64,000 bases of DNA, from positions 19,031,182 to 19,095,181 of the forward strand of contig NC_080052.1 in assembly GCF_026212465.1 (NCBI RefSeq), in the 5' to 3' direction. The notes under the pieces were generated by a model that was given only the letters and a program-made list of their open reading frames with translations, was not told where the DNA came from and ran no database searches. Positions 35,186 to 48,568 of this stretch are shown here, piece by piece (the first letter of the stretch is position 1; each line of letters opens with the position of its first letter). The position numbers and the translations under genes are program-made. The stretch is from Amaranthus tricolor. Taxonomy: Eukaryota; Streptophyta; Magnoliopsida; Caryophyllales; Amaranthaceae.

Positions 35186-35371
35186 TATAGTTACGATTTC
35201 TCAAAAAAAAATGGGTTCGAATCAAAATGATTATTTTATTAAAATGTGTGAGCCCACGAAGGTGAGCCTCTTAATTGGGCCTCGCAAAAAAATGAATCGA
35301 GATAAAAAAATAAAAAAATAAATAAATACAAACCAAATAATAAATAAACATAATAAACATAATAATAAACA

Positions 35372-36592
35372 TGTTGAAATACACGAAGATGGTCGAATGC
35401 AACAAGAGGGGGGGTGAATTGTTGTGTATCTAACTTTAGTTCGTTTTTCTTCTAATTTGCGGAATTTTAACAAACAAAATAAAATTTAAACGTAAAAAGC
35501 AAAAGATAAAAAGAAGACAAAGATTTTACGTGGAAACCTTCTTGGCCTAATACGAAGGAAAACCACGACCCCCCGGGATTTCTAAATTCTCACTATGTTT
35601 TAGGCAATCAATTACAATTACATAAAACAAATATGCTTCACTTTAAGCTTCTCTACTCTAGGCCTATTTCCCTTCTCTTCTTTTCTCCTTCTCTTTCTCT
35701 TCTCACGCTTCTCTATTCCCTTAGACTTCCCTTAAGTCTAATTACAACCAAAACACTCAATTACCCTTACAAGGCCAATTCTTAAGAAGATTAATATTAA
35801 GTAGTTGCTTAAGAAAAATATAATGAATTAATTGGCATTAAAATAACTTTAAATATTTTTCTTATTTTGATCTCACCTTAAGGACACTCTAAGATGGATA
35901 TCGGTTTAGCGTAGCATCCCTCGTTTATAAAGGGAACAGCCATCAGTGCACTCAACCCACGATTACCATGTAGTGCACTCACCCCATGACTTCCATTTAC
36001 TTACTAGCTCTTAAAGAAAGTTGGAAAGTTATTGAAAGTAGAGGTGGAAAATGACTCCGGTTCTCTTGTACGGTTAATAGTACATGAGTCACTAGGAAGA
36101 TCCTAAATTATAGGAGACTCGTTCAAAGTAGAGAATAAATCTCTTGGGTGTCCGATTTTATAGAAGACTTAATCAAAGTGAGGAATAAGTCTTCTCCATA
36201 TTTTTAGGTGTTTAAAAAAAACTTTTTGCCAATTAATAAATTAATTTAATTAAGCAACTAATTAAACTTTTAACCTTTTACATTAAACAAAAAACAGAAA
36301 ACGTAATTTTCGTAACTTCCAGTCAATGTCTTCTCCAGACCTGTATCGTGGGGAACAGCGCACTGTCTCCATCTACAACTTTCGTCAGGACTTTAACTCT
36401 AGAAACAGTAAACTGACTTCAAAAGCAATTGTCCAATCTTCTTGGATATTGGAGACATGTACAACTTCCACGAACCAAGTCATAGGCTTTATCAACGATT
36501 AACACAATCGGATATTCACCTACAAAACAATCTCTAAAATATGTTTGTTTATTTTAAAAGTGAAGTCATCATCAAAACCTAAGAGGCCAACA
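35372..36592 (-). mobile_element. Copia-type solo LTR, copy A (1,221 bp), TSD AAACA
   Basis: On the + strand it runs TGTTGAAATACACG to GGCCAACA, with AAACA duplicated at 35367-35371 and 36593-36597. It is the reverse complement of 48569-49808 over nearly its whole length. The segment TTTTACGTGGAAACC (35524 onward) complements the CCACGTAAA motif common near the end of plant Copia LTRs, which gives the - orientation. It has no internal region. Confidence 0.85.
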
Positions 36593-36596
36593 AAAC

Positions 36597-36597
<1 letters not shown>

Positions 36598-36666
<69 letters not shown>

Positions 36667-36672
36667 TAATAA
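36598..36672. repeat. (AAT)n microsatellite next to the solo LTR
   Basis: About 20 perfect AAT units and a few imperfect ones follow directly after the AAACA duplication. The poly-Asn ORF across it is spurious. Confidence 0.93.
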
Positions 36673-39600
36673 TAATAGCTATAACAAGTATAAACCCGTG
36701 GAAACCCTAAGTGTTCAAGGGAGTCGTCACTCTCCCTTCTCATTCTCCTCCTTCTTCCTCTCTTCTCCCCTGCGCCTTTTTCTCCTTTCCCCAGCTAGCT
36801 GTCGCCTTCTGCCGACCACCACCAGTTGCCGCCTTCTACGTGACAATCACCTGCACAGCAAGCAGCAGCTGCTCAGCAACCTCCCTTCCCTCCTCCACAG
36901 CAGCAACCAGCTGCACAACAGCAGCCGTCCACGAGCGCAGCGCCACCATCTTTGTGCTTCACACCACCGCAACAACCACCTAGTCTTCACCCATTTCTAA
37001 TTCCCCTTTGTAAGACATCTCACCTACCTCTAATTGATTTTCCTTCTTGTTTTAATTGGGATTTTTATCAAGTTTATGAGTCTTATGGTGATTTTGTATT
37101 ATTTCTTTCTTTTAGTATTGAATCTTGCTATGAGTTAGAGTTGGATTTATGAATTGAATATATATTGATGAATTAAGGTTTAAATTATGAATGTAAATGA
37201 AAGTTGTACTACTTTTGTGTTAAGGGATGTTTTATAACCTTAATAAATTGGTATGAGATTTGAATACGTGATTATATTGTGAATGGTGATAGATGTAGAA
37301 TAGATGGTTGAAGCTATTAGTCCCAAAAGTGGGTGTTAATTGTCACTTGTATTGTTAAAAAATGATGGTGGTTATTGTTTATGTTATTGAGTATTATTGC
37401 TAGTTAATTATGTTACGATCGTGGCTCTTAGAGTTAAATTTTATCGTTGTGGAAGTCGAAAGAAACTATTGTTATTATTGTTGCTAATTATTAGTGGAAG
37501 TGTTTCTTTTCGTGTTCTTTGCCATTGTGAGAAATTTTGTATGTTGCAGTGAGTTATACGACAACTTGAGGTCATATCTAACATCAACATTATTCAAGTT
37601 ATTGGCATTGGTGTTGTTGTATAAGTATCATTTGTTGATGACATGATATGGTGATAGGGTTTTGTTACTCGAGTCCCATAGGTTTAAAGAAATGGTCTTA
37701 ACGCACACTTTGTTGTTGTGAAAGATTATTTGATCCTTGGTTTAGTGGTTGTAAATGCTTATTCGATTGTTGAGTTAATGTTACAACTTATGAAAAAATA
37801 TAGATTGAGTAATGTGAATTGGTTTAGTATGCGTTATAATAAGTGGAAGTTACTTTGAATGGGTGGATAATAGCTTGTTGTAGATGCTAGTTGCTCTTAA
37901 GTGGAGACAAGTAGGCTCATTAGTTCTATTTCTAACTTGTATAGGTTCCCAGTTCATAAAAGGAAGGTAGAACTTAGTTAGGTGATTTTTGTAACTCTTG
38001 GTCGTTCAATGACGCTTGCAGGTACGTACACGCAGTAATTAATTATCATATTCATTGTTTCAAAGTATTATCCATATTTCATGATTATATGCATCGTATT
38101 AGAATAATAGAGCGCCAGAAAGTAAACTATGCTAGTGTATAGTCATAATAGTGATATAGGTAAGTGGAATGAAAACATTAGGAGACTATGAGAACAAATT
38201 TTTAAATAGTAGAGGACGCACCATGGTTGTGGGTGGTATCGAAGTGATTTCCTACTTATTGAGCCTTGATTTATGATTAGTTGGCGTGACTCAACTGGAT
38301 TATGTCCGGTTGATTTAATAGTCCCCTAGGGGAGGTTCGACGGGACCACCGTAAGGGGGTATGAGCATGCTTGGGTCACTGGGCGCCTGATGGCCGATAT
38401 CGCCCCTTGACCGAGGTGATACCATGCGGGCCTTGCAAACCCCAATATGGTGGCCTCTTCACTGGTTTAGTACCCCAGTGTGTTAGTTTTTCCCGAAGGT
38501 AAGACCCGAGAGGGTCAGCTGGAGGGGGCATGAGCTCATACTTTGCCATGGGCGTCGGATGGCCGATAACGCCCTTGGCCATGTCACTATGCCATGAATA
38601 GAGAAAGGATCCACTACCTTTGAATACACTCGAGAGATTAGTAGTTTGAAAGAGAAACTATGAGTAAATAGAGGTGTTTAGACAGATGAGTAGACTCGCT
38701 ATTGCCATAATATATCGTTGTCTATAGTTTTGTTCAATGACTGAAATTGTTATAAGTTCATTAATTACTTACGTGTATGTGTTTGTTGTTGTTGTCTGTT
38801 CATGACTCTCTATGATGTTCCTGCTGTGACACATCTGACTATGGTCATTATGTGAGCAGCGGGAGGATCATAACTTAACATGACAGGTATAGGAGCTTCT
38901 TTTGCTTGCATTGGGGGAAAGAGCGGAGTACGGTTGTAACGATTGTGTACAAATTGTCTAATGCTTGTAGCTTCTATATTACTTGTAAAGTTTTCTTTTG
39001 GGGTTGAATAATTTTCTTTTGTATGGAGCCTTGTGACTCCTTGTATGATCAATAGTTCCGCTGCGTAGTTTTTGGATGTATAGTATTGAGAATACTCCTT
39101 AGTATCCGTCAGATCGATGCGTTAACACTAGAACAACGATCCTCATTAGAGTTGACGATTTGAGAAGCTGACGATGATTCTTTCCGGCGTGACATATTCT
39201 TGAAGGCATTAAAGGCCCTAGATTATTATAGTTATGTTATCCAATTATATATTCTTGTCACATCCTCAGTTTTAACCAAGATGCTACCGAGATTTCCACT
39301 CACTCACCTTTTAATCAATCTTTAGCATTTATTTTAATTGTGTTCCCTTTTCTTTTTATGTAACACCCGAATTTCCTCCCTTCCTTCACGATTCTGGTTT
39401 CATTTAAGGGGTTGGAAAATCAGGGGTGTTACACGTTAGGTGAGATGCTTCCTGAGGGAAATGAATTTCCAAAGTCGACATATTATGCCAAAAAGCTCAT
39501 GTGTCCTTTCGGCTTAGAGTACCAGAAGATTCATGCATGTCCGAATGATTGTGTGTTGTATCGGAATGAAAACGAGAACTTAGAAGAGTGTCCTAGGTGT

Positions 39601-41069
39601 GGCTTATCGCGCTACAAGCGTAAAGGGGCTCGGGATGCTAAAGGGCCCCCGGCTAAGGTATTGTGGTATCTTTCAATAATACCTAGATTCAAGCGCTTGT
39701 TTTCTATAAAGAAAGATGCATTAAATTTGAGGTGGCATGCAAATAGGGTGAAGAAAGGTCACTTGCCCACACATCCATCTGATTCTCTGGAGTGGAAGAG
39801 TATTGATAGGTTGCATAAGACTTTTGGAGATGAGGTTCGTAATTTAAGGCTCAGACTGTGTACGGATGGAATGAACCCATTCGGCAATCTTAGTTCTCAA
39901 CATAGTACTTGGCCAGTACTGTTAGTGATCTATAATTTGCCACCTTGGTTGTCTATGAAGCGTAAGTACATTATGCTTTTGCTTCTTATCTCGGGTCTTA
40001 AACAACCTGGCAATGACATAGATGTATATCTTGCACCTCTCGTTGAGGATTTGAAAAAGATGTGGGATGAAGGAGCTTCCGAGTTTGATGCGTATGCTAA
40101 TGAGGAGTTCACCTTGCGTGCAATGCTTTTATGCACCGTTAATGATTTTCCAACATATGGCAACTTAACGGGGTGTAAGAACAAAGGAAAGAAAGCATGC
40201 CCAATATGTATCGATGACATGGAATCCAAGTGGATTCCTAAGTGTAAACACATATTCATGCATCATCGAAAGTTCCTCCCACGAGATCACCAATATCGTA
40301 AGAAGAAGATGATGTTGAACGGGGAGGTTGAGGACTGTGTAGCTCGTCGACTGTTGACCTGTTATGAGGTTTATGAACAGGTTAAGGGAGTTGAGACTAT
40401 ATTTGGTAAAACAGAGCAAGTGCAAGGGGGTGAAGACCGATTATGGAAAAAAAATCAATCTTTTGGAAGCTTTCATATTGGATAGATCTACAGGTTAGGC
40501 ATTGTCTTGACGTTATGCATATAGAGAAAAATGTATACGATGCCATACTCGGGACTCTCATGAACATTCCGGGTAAGACAAAGGATGTTAGGGACGTGCG
40601 AGATTATTGGTTTGAATGTAAGGGTCTTCGTCCGGAGTTATGGGCACATGTTAAGGTGAGTAAGAAAAGAAATAGAGCTGATGAAGTTGTTGACAGTAAA
40701 AAGGAAAGGGCGGTAAGAAGAAGATGAGTAATGACAAAGTTTATTTGCCTCCAGCTTGCTACACATTGTCCAAAGCAGAGAAGCGGGCATTTTTTGAGTC
40801 TTTGTATGGCACTAAGGTTTTGTCTGGGTACTCATCCAACATGAAGAGATTTGTGACCCTCAATGGTAAGCTGAAGCTGGAAAGCATGAAATCTCACGAT
40901 TGCCATGTAATGATGCAAGTGTTCTTACCAATTGCAATCCGTGGAATACTGCCAAAACACGTGAGATATGCTATTACATTGTCATTGGATTATTGGTTTA
41001 ATTATTTTTTACATTGTACATTATTGGATTATTTATTAATATTAAACGAAAAAAGCAAAAAAAAATAAT

Positions 41070-41330
41070 AATATATATGCTGCGGATCTCCATAAAACCG
41101 CAGCATATATAGGCAAAACTATATGCTGCGGTTTTGTGGAGGCCCGCAGCATATAGTCTTGCACTATATGCTGCGGTTTTAGGGAGGCCCGCAGCATATG
41201 GTTGACTTTTCTACTACGGTTTTAAACCGCAGCATTTATAATAGGTCATCTGCTGCTATCACTAATGCTTGGAGCCAAAACTGCAGTATATTATGGCCAA
41301 AAAACCGCAGCAAATGAGGTTTTTTCCATT
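41070..41330. repeat. CACTA right subterminal hairpin array
   Basis: At least four units of ATATGCTGCGG...(C)CGCAGCATAT are arranged as short inverted repeats, two of them sharing GGAGGCCCGCAGCATAT. They mirror the left array at 33225-33390. Confidence 0.75.
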
Positions 41331-41646
41331 AGTGATGTATACTACCAAAGGGGGCTTACTTCAAAAAATTTCTAAATTTTTTTTGTGTTGCTCTCCTTCA
41401 TACAAGTTGATGCTATTTGAAACATTGTAACATTGTAATATTTAAGAGTTGGGATCCTGCAACTCCCAAACATCACCTGTGATGCTATTTGATAATAAGC
41501 GCGCCGTTGTTTAATTTCAAAGAACAGCTTCATTGTAGATAGACATGAGGAAAAACGCTGTGTTTGATTGTTTATGCAGCTTCATTACCCTAAGAGCATG
41601 TTCCCTTCAATTTAATTTTTGAACTTATTACTTATTCTTATTGGAA

Positions 41647-41750
41647 TCAGAGCAGATTAAATCAGATCAGATCACACCAGACCAGATCAGACCAGACCAG
41701 ATCAAACCAGATCAGATCAAATCAGACCAAATCAGATCAGATCAAATCAT
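41647..41750 (+). repeat. Degenerate AGATC tandem array (left)
   Basis: Five-base units AGATC, AGACC and AAATC alternate for about 100 bp. The periodicity is 5 bp with point variation, so this is a satellite-like array, not a CRISPR. Confidence 0.85.
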
Positions 41751-41756
41751 GATTAC

Positions 41757-41832
<76 letters not shown>
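41757..41832. repeat. (TTA)n microsatellite at the LINE 3' end
   Basis: About 25 TTA units abut the poly-T stretch that marks the 3' end of the antisense LINE. Part may be the LINE tail after slippage. Confidence 0.95.
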
Positions 41833-41833
<1 letters not shown>

Positions 41834-42371
41834 TTTATTTTATTTTTTTTAGAGAATAAGATTTTTGTATTACCCAAGCAAAAAACGGGATACAAGGGAA
41901 TTAAGACCCTAAGATTTCCAGCTTAGATCCTTAAAGTTGTATTAGTGTGGACACTATGTCCAACTTCTAGGAAGGATTTCAAAGCGTCACTCTTCATGTG
42001 CATGGGGGATAAGCGAGAAACATAATAAAATGGATATATGAGGAATCAACCATTCACAAACCAAGCTCGGTCAATAGGATATGCCCTACTTGACAGGACT
42101 ACAAAAAGAAACAAAACTAGCCTATCAAACATTAAGAACCAGCCCTACCTGAAAGGGCATCACGGCCTAAGACAGTAGAGACGGAAACTGGCATGGAGGA
42201 CCGGATAGGTAGTGCCGGAGGCTTCAACAGCTTATGAATGAGGACCTAGGAAGGAACAAAGTCGAGGCCTAAGACAGCAGCTATCGTAAGGACAATCGCA
42301 CTGGAAACTGAGAGCTGAAGCAGCATCCGAGTACAAACACCATCAATAGAGACTAAAGCTGTGAAGAAGCT

Positions 42372-45300
42372 TCAAGCTGATTCACCTCTCAAGGATGCTA
42401 AAAATTTGAATCTGGTCTCTGAAGCGTCGTTGATGTTGCCTACCACTTGGTTAACCATTGGTACCTTGTGGTTCCACGTGGCATCAATCCTGGCGCTCCA
42501 AATTGCATAGATGTGGTTGCAAAGGATGGCCTCATAATGCTTTCTCTTGAGGCGGCCCATATGGGTCCTTTGGAGGGTATGTTCCAGTGTCTCTATTTTG
42601 CTATTGGTCCCAATCCATTCTTTCAGTTTATCTACGCACTTCTGACTAAAGGCGCATTGGAAAAATAGATGGTTCACCGTTTCACTTTCCAAACCGCAAA
42701 TTGGGCATGTGTCAATATCGACGACTCCAGCAAGATTAAGGCGATGTTTTGTTTTCAGACAATTGTTGAACGCCAACCGTGCTATGAATCTATTTCTGGT
42801 GGTACCAATCCTGCTCCATACTATGTTGTTCCACCTGACTCTTTCTTCTCCCCCCCTAAGGTCGTTGTTATGATGGTGTGTTCATCCACCTCATTAACTT
42901 GTCCTTGACCTTGCATAGCTTTGTAACGACCCAGATGGATGTGATGGAGGGGATGAAACATAACCAGTTGCCTCCTTTTATGTACACCTCATGTATCCAT
43001 TTAACCCAAAAGAACTCTTGGAGGATGCTGATGTGCCAAGCAAATTTACTAACCGCAACTAAATTCTAGAACTTTAAGTCTCTTATTCCAAGGCCCCTTT
43101 CTTTCTTTGGCTTACACACTTTCTCCCAGCTAATGTTCCCAGGGCTCTTGGATTCAGTGGAGCCATAACATAGGAAAGATCTGCAAATTGCGTTCACTTG
43201 TCAGAGGACCTTTTTGGAAAGTATGACAGCTTTACACCAATAGTTGGTTGTACTCATGAGGACGGAGTTGACTAACTGGAGGCAAGTAGTGTAGGAAAGA
43301 TTTTTGCATACCAGAATTTGATCTGGGCTGTCATCTTGTCTACCAAATACTTACAATCTTTGACTGAGAACCTTCTCGATGTGAGAGGCATCCCAAGGTA
43401 CTTGACTGGGAGGCTATCAAAATTGTAGTCTATGATCTGCTTAACCTGATCCTTGAATTCATTGCTGACTCCTGCAAGGTATATGCCTGATTTAGAATTG
43501 TTGGCTTGTTGGCTGGAGCATGAGGAGAAGTAGTTTATCATCTTAATCAGGATACTGATGGATTGTAGGTCACCTTTATAGAATAGCATAAGGTCATCTG
43601 CAAAAGCTTGATGAATGAGCTTAAGCTTGCTACATCTAGGGTGAAATTTAAACTCTGGTTATTCGCTGGCCATGTTAAGGGCCCTCGAGAGGTATTCCAT
43701 GCCTATTACAAAGAGTAAGGAGACATTAGATCTCCTTGTCTGACTCCTCTTTTGGCTTGGAATATGGTGAGGGGGCTGCCAATGATAACCAACGAGTACT
43801 GAGTAGACGTGACGCACGCATGACGATCTCTATGAACTTCCTTGGGAAACTGAGAGCTATTAACATATCATGTAGGATGTCCTAATCAAGTGTATCATAG
43901 GCTTTCTTGAGGTCTATTTTTAAGAGGCAACTGAGGGAGCAATTCTTCTAACCATAATGGTTGATTATATCTTGACATAAGAAGATGTTATGCAGGATGC
44001 TTCTTCCTTCAATAAAGGCTCCTTGTGTGGGGTTTATGATGGATCCCAGTACAAGTCGTAGCTTCCTGCGGATGAGTTTTGAAATACACTTGTATATAAC
44101 ATTGCAACAAGAGATTGGACAATAGTCACTTGAGGTGTTTGGGGAGGCGACCTTTGGAATGAGGGTGATAGCTGTTGTGTTCCAAGATTTCAGGAGGGTG
44201 CTATTTGCAAAAAAGTCCTGAACTGCTTTCACAACATCTGTACTAACAATCTCCCAAGCAGCCTTATAAAACCCAATGTTGAAACCATCCAAATCTGGTG
44301 CTTTTTCTTCTGGAATGCTCCATATGGCTTCTTTAATCTCATTTGGGGTGAAATTTAGATTGAAAAGATTTTGTTGGTCCGGACTGAGCATAGGGCCATT
44401 ATTTCTCACGTTCATGTTGATTTTCGATCCCTCCTTCATTTTACATCCAAGGAGGTCTATGTAATACTTCTGGAACATTTCCTGGATTCCCTTGGATCCT
44501 AATAGTGCGATCTTGAAGGTGTAGGACGTTTATAGTATTGCATTTCTTCCGGTGCTGAATAGAATGGTGAAAGTATCTGGTATTGTCATAATCCAAAGTG
44601 AGCCAATTGAGTTTGGCTTTCTATATGAGGCCTGCTTCCCATTCTTTCTTTAATATCCTATAAACCTCTAATTTTATGCATTCGACATCAGCTAGATATT
44701 TGTCCCCAGGGTGTAGGTGGAGCTCCTGTTGGGCTTTGTTAAGCTCATCTTCAGCTTTAGCCAAGTCCACTGTTCTGTATTCTTGAACCGTAATTTACAT
44801 GCCTCCTTAACCAACTTGAGATTATGATCGAGGTGATTTGAGTTCCCACACGGGCGGGTGCGCCATGCTTCTCGGATGGTTTCAATGAAATCTCTGTGTT
44901 TTCCCCAGTGATTGAGGAACTTACAAGGTTTTTTACGTTTAGGGGGCTCTAGGAATTGAACCAGCATTGATGTGTGGTGGAAGTATCCTTCCGAAAGAAA
45001 GTAGACCTCAGTTGTGGGAAATAAGCTCTCCCATACTGGGTTTCCCATCACTCTGTCAATCTTGCTTAGCACCCTAGCTTCCCCTCTTTTCTTGTTAGAC
45101 CATGTAAAAAATCTCCTGGTACTTTTCAAGTCATAAATCTCACAATTCCCCATGCATTGTCGAAGAGGCTCTATTTCATTGAGGCATGATTTTTGACCTA
45201 TCCTCTTCTTTAGATTGGCTATGCAGTTGAAATCTCGTAGGACTATCCAAGGCCCTGTTAGAGTTGCACCTATAGTCTCGAGCTCAGAAAGCATAATACT

Positions 45301-45650
45301 CCTCTCTTTCTTATCTGTTGCCCCATACACAAAGGAGCATGCAAAACTATCACCTACATATGGGCTGACGACTAGATGGATGACTTGGCCGTAACGAACC
45401 GTATGTCTACTTTTATTTCCTCGGCTTTCCAGGCTACTATGATCCTACCTCCCTTGTGATGAGCTAGGTTGCACGAGATACACCAAGACGGGCAGATTCT
45501 TTGGTAAAGGGCACATATGCCTTGCCGCTTTACTTTCGTTTCTAGGAGGCTAAATAGGCTTACGTTGTGGTTGGAGATGAAACGGGTCACTTCAGCTTGT
45601 TTACTAACCTTATTTAGCCCCCTGACATGCCAAGTGAGGATGTTATTCAT
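42372..45650 (-). pseudogene. LINE ORF2: endonuclease, reverse transcriptase, zf-RVT (broken)
   Basis: 45650-45372 begins MNNILTWHVRGLN with LLETKV, the endonuclease start. 45330-44692 carries LRDFNCIAN, FTWSNKK and KIDRVMGN. 44478-43948 is the reverse transcriptase entry (IPEEKAPDLDGFNIGFYK, ITLIPKV, CCNVIYKCISKLI, QGAFIEGRSI). 43589-43272 is later polymerase (VKYLGMPLTSRR). 42776-42372 is the zf-RVT domain (DTCPICGLESETVNHLFFQC). The pieces are in different frames; the YADD-type catalytic segment is not in an open frame. Confidence 0.83.
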
Positions 45651-46033
45651 GATCCTGGATGGAGTAAGTCCCTAGCACTTTGATAGGTAGGATCTTATCA
45701 TGAGATCTCTCGGAAGATTGGTTTTCTATGGTGGAGTCCGAGAGCATAGTGTAGGAATTAAATATTGGGACTTGGCCACTATGTTCATTGTGTTGGCCTT
45801 TCTAATTCACCCCCATCTGTTGCGCTGCTGAATGTGGCTCACTACTGGATTCAAGGAGTGTGGTGCACTGACTTTCCAATTGGATTGGAGGTTGTATCAT
45901 CGTGCCTTCACTTGCCCCTCTTTTATCTTATTCTTTTGTGTGAGCAATCTGACTACCTTTAATTTCTTCACCCATACTCTTCTAGGTTGTTTCTTAGGTT
46001 GTTGGTTCGAGGTTTTATGGGTTCGACAAACAC

Positions 46034-47073
46034 CTAGTTGATGGCCAAGTTGCTGACATTGGTGGCACCAGTTGGGTTTCTAGTCATATTGTATAGTTTA
46101 TTTAACCAATTCATCATATTCATTTGTGAAGAACACCTCATCCGGTAGGCCATTTTCTTTATGTCCATTTCTATTAGGGCTCTAGCATACATTAACCTAT
46201 CCTTACTCTTGGTAGCATTGTCTACTTTAAGAACATTACCCAAAAGCCCAGCAATCTTCCTGATACATCTTTCACCCCAATATTGCATTGCTAGGGCTGG
46301 TAAGTGTACCCATATTGGGATGGTGGATAGGTCTTCTTTTTCCAATGAAATCTTGACTTTCCATGGCTTGATGATGAAAGACTTCTTGTCAAAGAGGATG
46401 CCACTCATCTCACAAACTTTGTCTAGCTAGTTTATCATTCAATCTCACAATGAAGACACCCTTCCTAACCATACCAACTCTCTCCACATCAAGGTCTTTT
46501 CATATTCGTTTCATATACCCATCGATAAGATGTAATGGGGGATTGGCTCCTATGACATAGCATACTACTGCAGACTCCCAATATTTGACTTCATCTTCAA
46601 TATCCTTAAAGGTGATTTTAACAATGTTAGGGACCATACCTTAAGGCTGCACACTTTTGCCTTGTTCTGGTGCTGAAAACGACACTTGTTGCTGCCCCAT
46701 TTCATGTTGCTTACTAGTCTGGTTCATCTAAGCTAAAGGCTGCACTAATTCCCGTGTTCTGGAACTGAATTCGACAAATGCTACAGCCCCTCTTCATGAG
46801 TCTGGTTCAATTGAGCTGCGGCTAACTACGGTCAACCTTTCATGAGCTTTGAATAATTGATGCCTAGCTCTGTTTCAAAGTATCAGGTGATGGTGTTGGG
46901 TTCGTTTCCCCCAATTCATGCGAATTAGGGTTTGCTTCTTCCTTCTCCATCGCTGATCTGCTGTCATTGCTACACGGTGTTGATGGTTCACCGGTTAACT
47001 GTGGTGGTTCAACAAGCTTCGCTGCTTCCTTCCTCGGCCTACCTAGCCCCCTAGTCATGGCGGGTCCACCCAT
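46034..47073 (-). pseudogene. LINE ORF1 (DUF4283-type nucleic-acid-binding protein), broken
   Basis: An N-terminal low-complexity segment (MGGPAMTRGLGRPRKEAAK, 47073-46864) and a DUF4283-like part (46408-46034: IPIWVHLPALAMQYWGE, LMYARALIEMDI) flank a degenerate middle. These are the usual ORF1 features of plant L1 elements. Confidence 0.72.
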
Positions 47074-47132
47074 ACTGGATGAGGAACCAGGATCGCTATC
47101 AAGAGAGAGAGGGGAAAGCGTGTTCTTTCTTC

Positions 47133-47136
<4 letters not shown>

Positions 47137-47190
<54 letters not shown>

Positions 47191-47261
47191 ATAATAATTA
47201 TTATTATTATTATTATTATTATTATTTTAGGTGTTATTAATTATTATTTCAAATTAATAAC

Positions 47262-47351
<90 letters not shown>

Positions 47352-47597
47352 CATTATTATTATAATTAATTAAATATTAATTAATTAATAAATAAATATA
47401 TAAATAATAATTTTAATAATATAAATAATGTAATAATATTATTATATTAATTAATTAATTAATTAATTAACAATATTGATTAATTAATAATAATATATAC
47501 ATGATTATTTAATAATTAAAATAACATTAATGACATTTTTATTATTTAATTATTTAATTGAATAATATTAATATTAATTAATTAATTTCTTGATTAG

Positions 47598-47683
<86 letters not shown>

Positions 47684-47685
47684 TT
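47137..47685. repeat. ATT/AAT microsatellite cluster forming large inverted repeats
   Basis: Alternating runs of ATT (47137-47226, 47313-47365) and AAT (47258-47312, 47600-47683) are separated by AATTAATTAATT-type sequence. Neighbouring runs are complementary and could fold into long hairpins. The poly-Leu ORF here is spurious. Confidence 0.93.
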
Positions 47686-47689
47686 TATG

Positions 47690-47828
47690 AAATCAAATAA
47701 AATCATATCAGATCAGATTAGATCAGACCAGATCATATCAAATCAGACTAGATCATAACGATTCAGATCAGATAAGAGTGAAGATCAGGCCTTAGTAAAT
47801 TCAGATCAGATCCAATCAGATCAAACGA
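47690..47828 (+). repeat. Degenerate AGATC tandem array (right)
   Basis: It has the same 5-bp AGATC/AGACC/AAATC texture and orientation as 41647-41750 and ends at the element's right terminus. Confidence 0.82.
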
Positions 47829-47946
47829 AGAGAACAGCCCTGAGCCTTACTTAATGTAAGAATCATTGCTTATGGTTCTGGGTTATCCAATTTGAGACCT
47901 TTAGGTAAGGTTGGTTGTAATATCATGTAATTACGTTAAAAAAAAT

Positions 47947-48075
47947 TGTATGAGACGGTATCACCGTGAGATATATCTCATATATAAGTTAAATAGTCCA
48001 ATAATATAAATTTGTAGCATATAAGTTTCTTGTTATGAGGTTGTTTCAACAAAAGGCCGTCTCTCACAAGAGTAC
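47947..48075. mobile_element. GAGAC-motif MITE (short copy)
   Basis: It starts TGTATGAGACGGTATCACCG and ends GGCCGTCTCTCACAAGAG, inverted GAGACGG motifs around AT-rich DNA. It is related to 48171-48366 and 61640-61885. Confidence 0.5.
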
Positions 48076-48170
48076 CTCATTTTATAGCCAGAAAAAATAA
48101 TAAAGGAAAAGAAATACACTCCAAAGCAAACGTTTTTGTTTGGCTCATAGGCCAAATACAACACAAGTCT

Positions 48171-48366
48171 TGTATGAGATTGTCTAACTATGAGATTATT
48201 TCATGTAATTAATCAATTTCTCTAATTGATCACTTTAAGTTTATAACTGGTCATTCTAAGACTATAAAAATCGAATACTTTAAGGTTATAAGAAATCACT
48301 TAAAGACAATAAGTAAATATTAAATCAGCCCAATAAACATGCTCTCGGTGAGAAACCGTCTCATTA
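48171..48366. mobile_element. GAGAC-motif MITE
   Basis: The left TGTATGAGATTGTCT and right GGTGAGAAACCGTCTCAT ends enclose a core with repeated CACTTTAAG/TTAAGATTATAAG-like motifs that aligns with 61640-61885. Confidence 0.55.
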
Positions 48367-48568
48367 GAGAATTGTAAATACAATTTAGATGCCTTTTAAC
48401 TATGGTCCAAACACACCGATAATGTGTTGAGCATGGCTCAAACTATCATGTAATATGTTCTGAGTCATGGCCTAATCACATCTAGGTTGTACTTGAGCCA
48501 AAACCCAAATACAATCTTGACTCATTTCGCTTTTTTTTGCCTTTATACTATAAAGAGACATAACTTAT

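Larger units (their letters stand above)
41833..47136 (-). mobile_element. LINE (plant L1-type), antisense, near full length
   Basis: Read on the - strand it has ORF1, then endonuclease, reverse transcriptase and a zf-RVT domain, ending near GCTTGGGTAATACAAAAATC and an A-rich tail at 41834-41860. This order is that of plant L1 elements. Both outer edges lie in ATT microsatellite DNA, which hides the target duplication. Frameshifts are frequent, so it is dead. Confidence 0.85.
41594..47843. mobile_element. GATC-repeat MITE, split by microsatellites and a LINE
   Basis: The left end is GAGCATGTTCCCTTC and the right end GAAGAGAACAGCCC, whose complement is GGGCTGTTCTCTTC, an imperfect inverted repeat. 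Each end is followed inward by a degenerate AGATC/AGACC tandem array (41647-41750; 47690-47825). Between them lie ATT microsatellites and an antisense LINE. A fragment of the same family is at 5148. Target duplication was not resolved. Confidence 0.6.

Noticed and set aside
36545..37000. Poly-Asn ORF and overlapping Pro/Ser-rich ORFs
   Set aside because: The Asn run is the AAT microsatellite. The rest is inside the large LTR, with no family similarity.
39359..39380. TGTAACACCCGAATTTCC near the end of the large LTR as a second LTR start
   Set aside because: It leaves only about 75 bp to the terminus, and no primer-binding site or internal sequence lies between. It is probably an internal resemblance to the terminus.
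41647..41750. CRISPR-like array
   Set aside because: The repeat is a 5-bp degenerate unit without spacers, in plant DNA.
41641..41859. 72-residue ORF with poly-Tyr
   Set aside because: It comes from the AGATC array and TTA microsatellite.
46967..47191. Poly-Leu ORF on the + strand
   Set aside because: It is antisense to LINE ORF1 and runs into ATT repeats.
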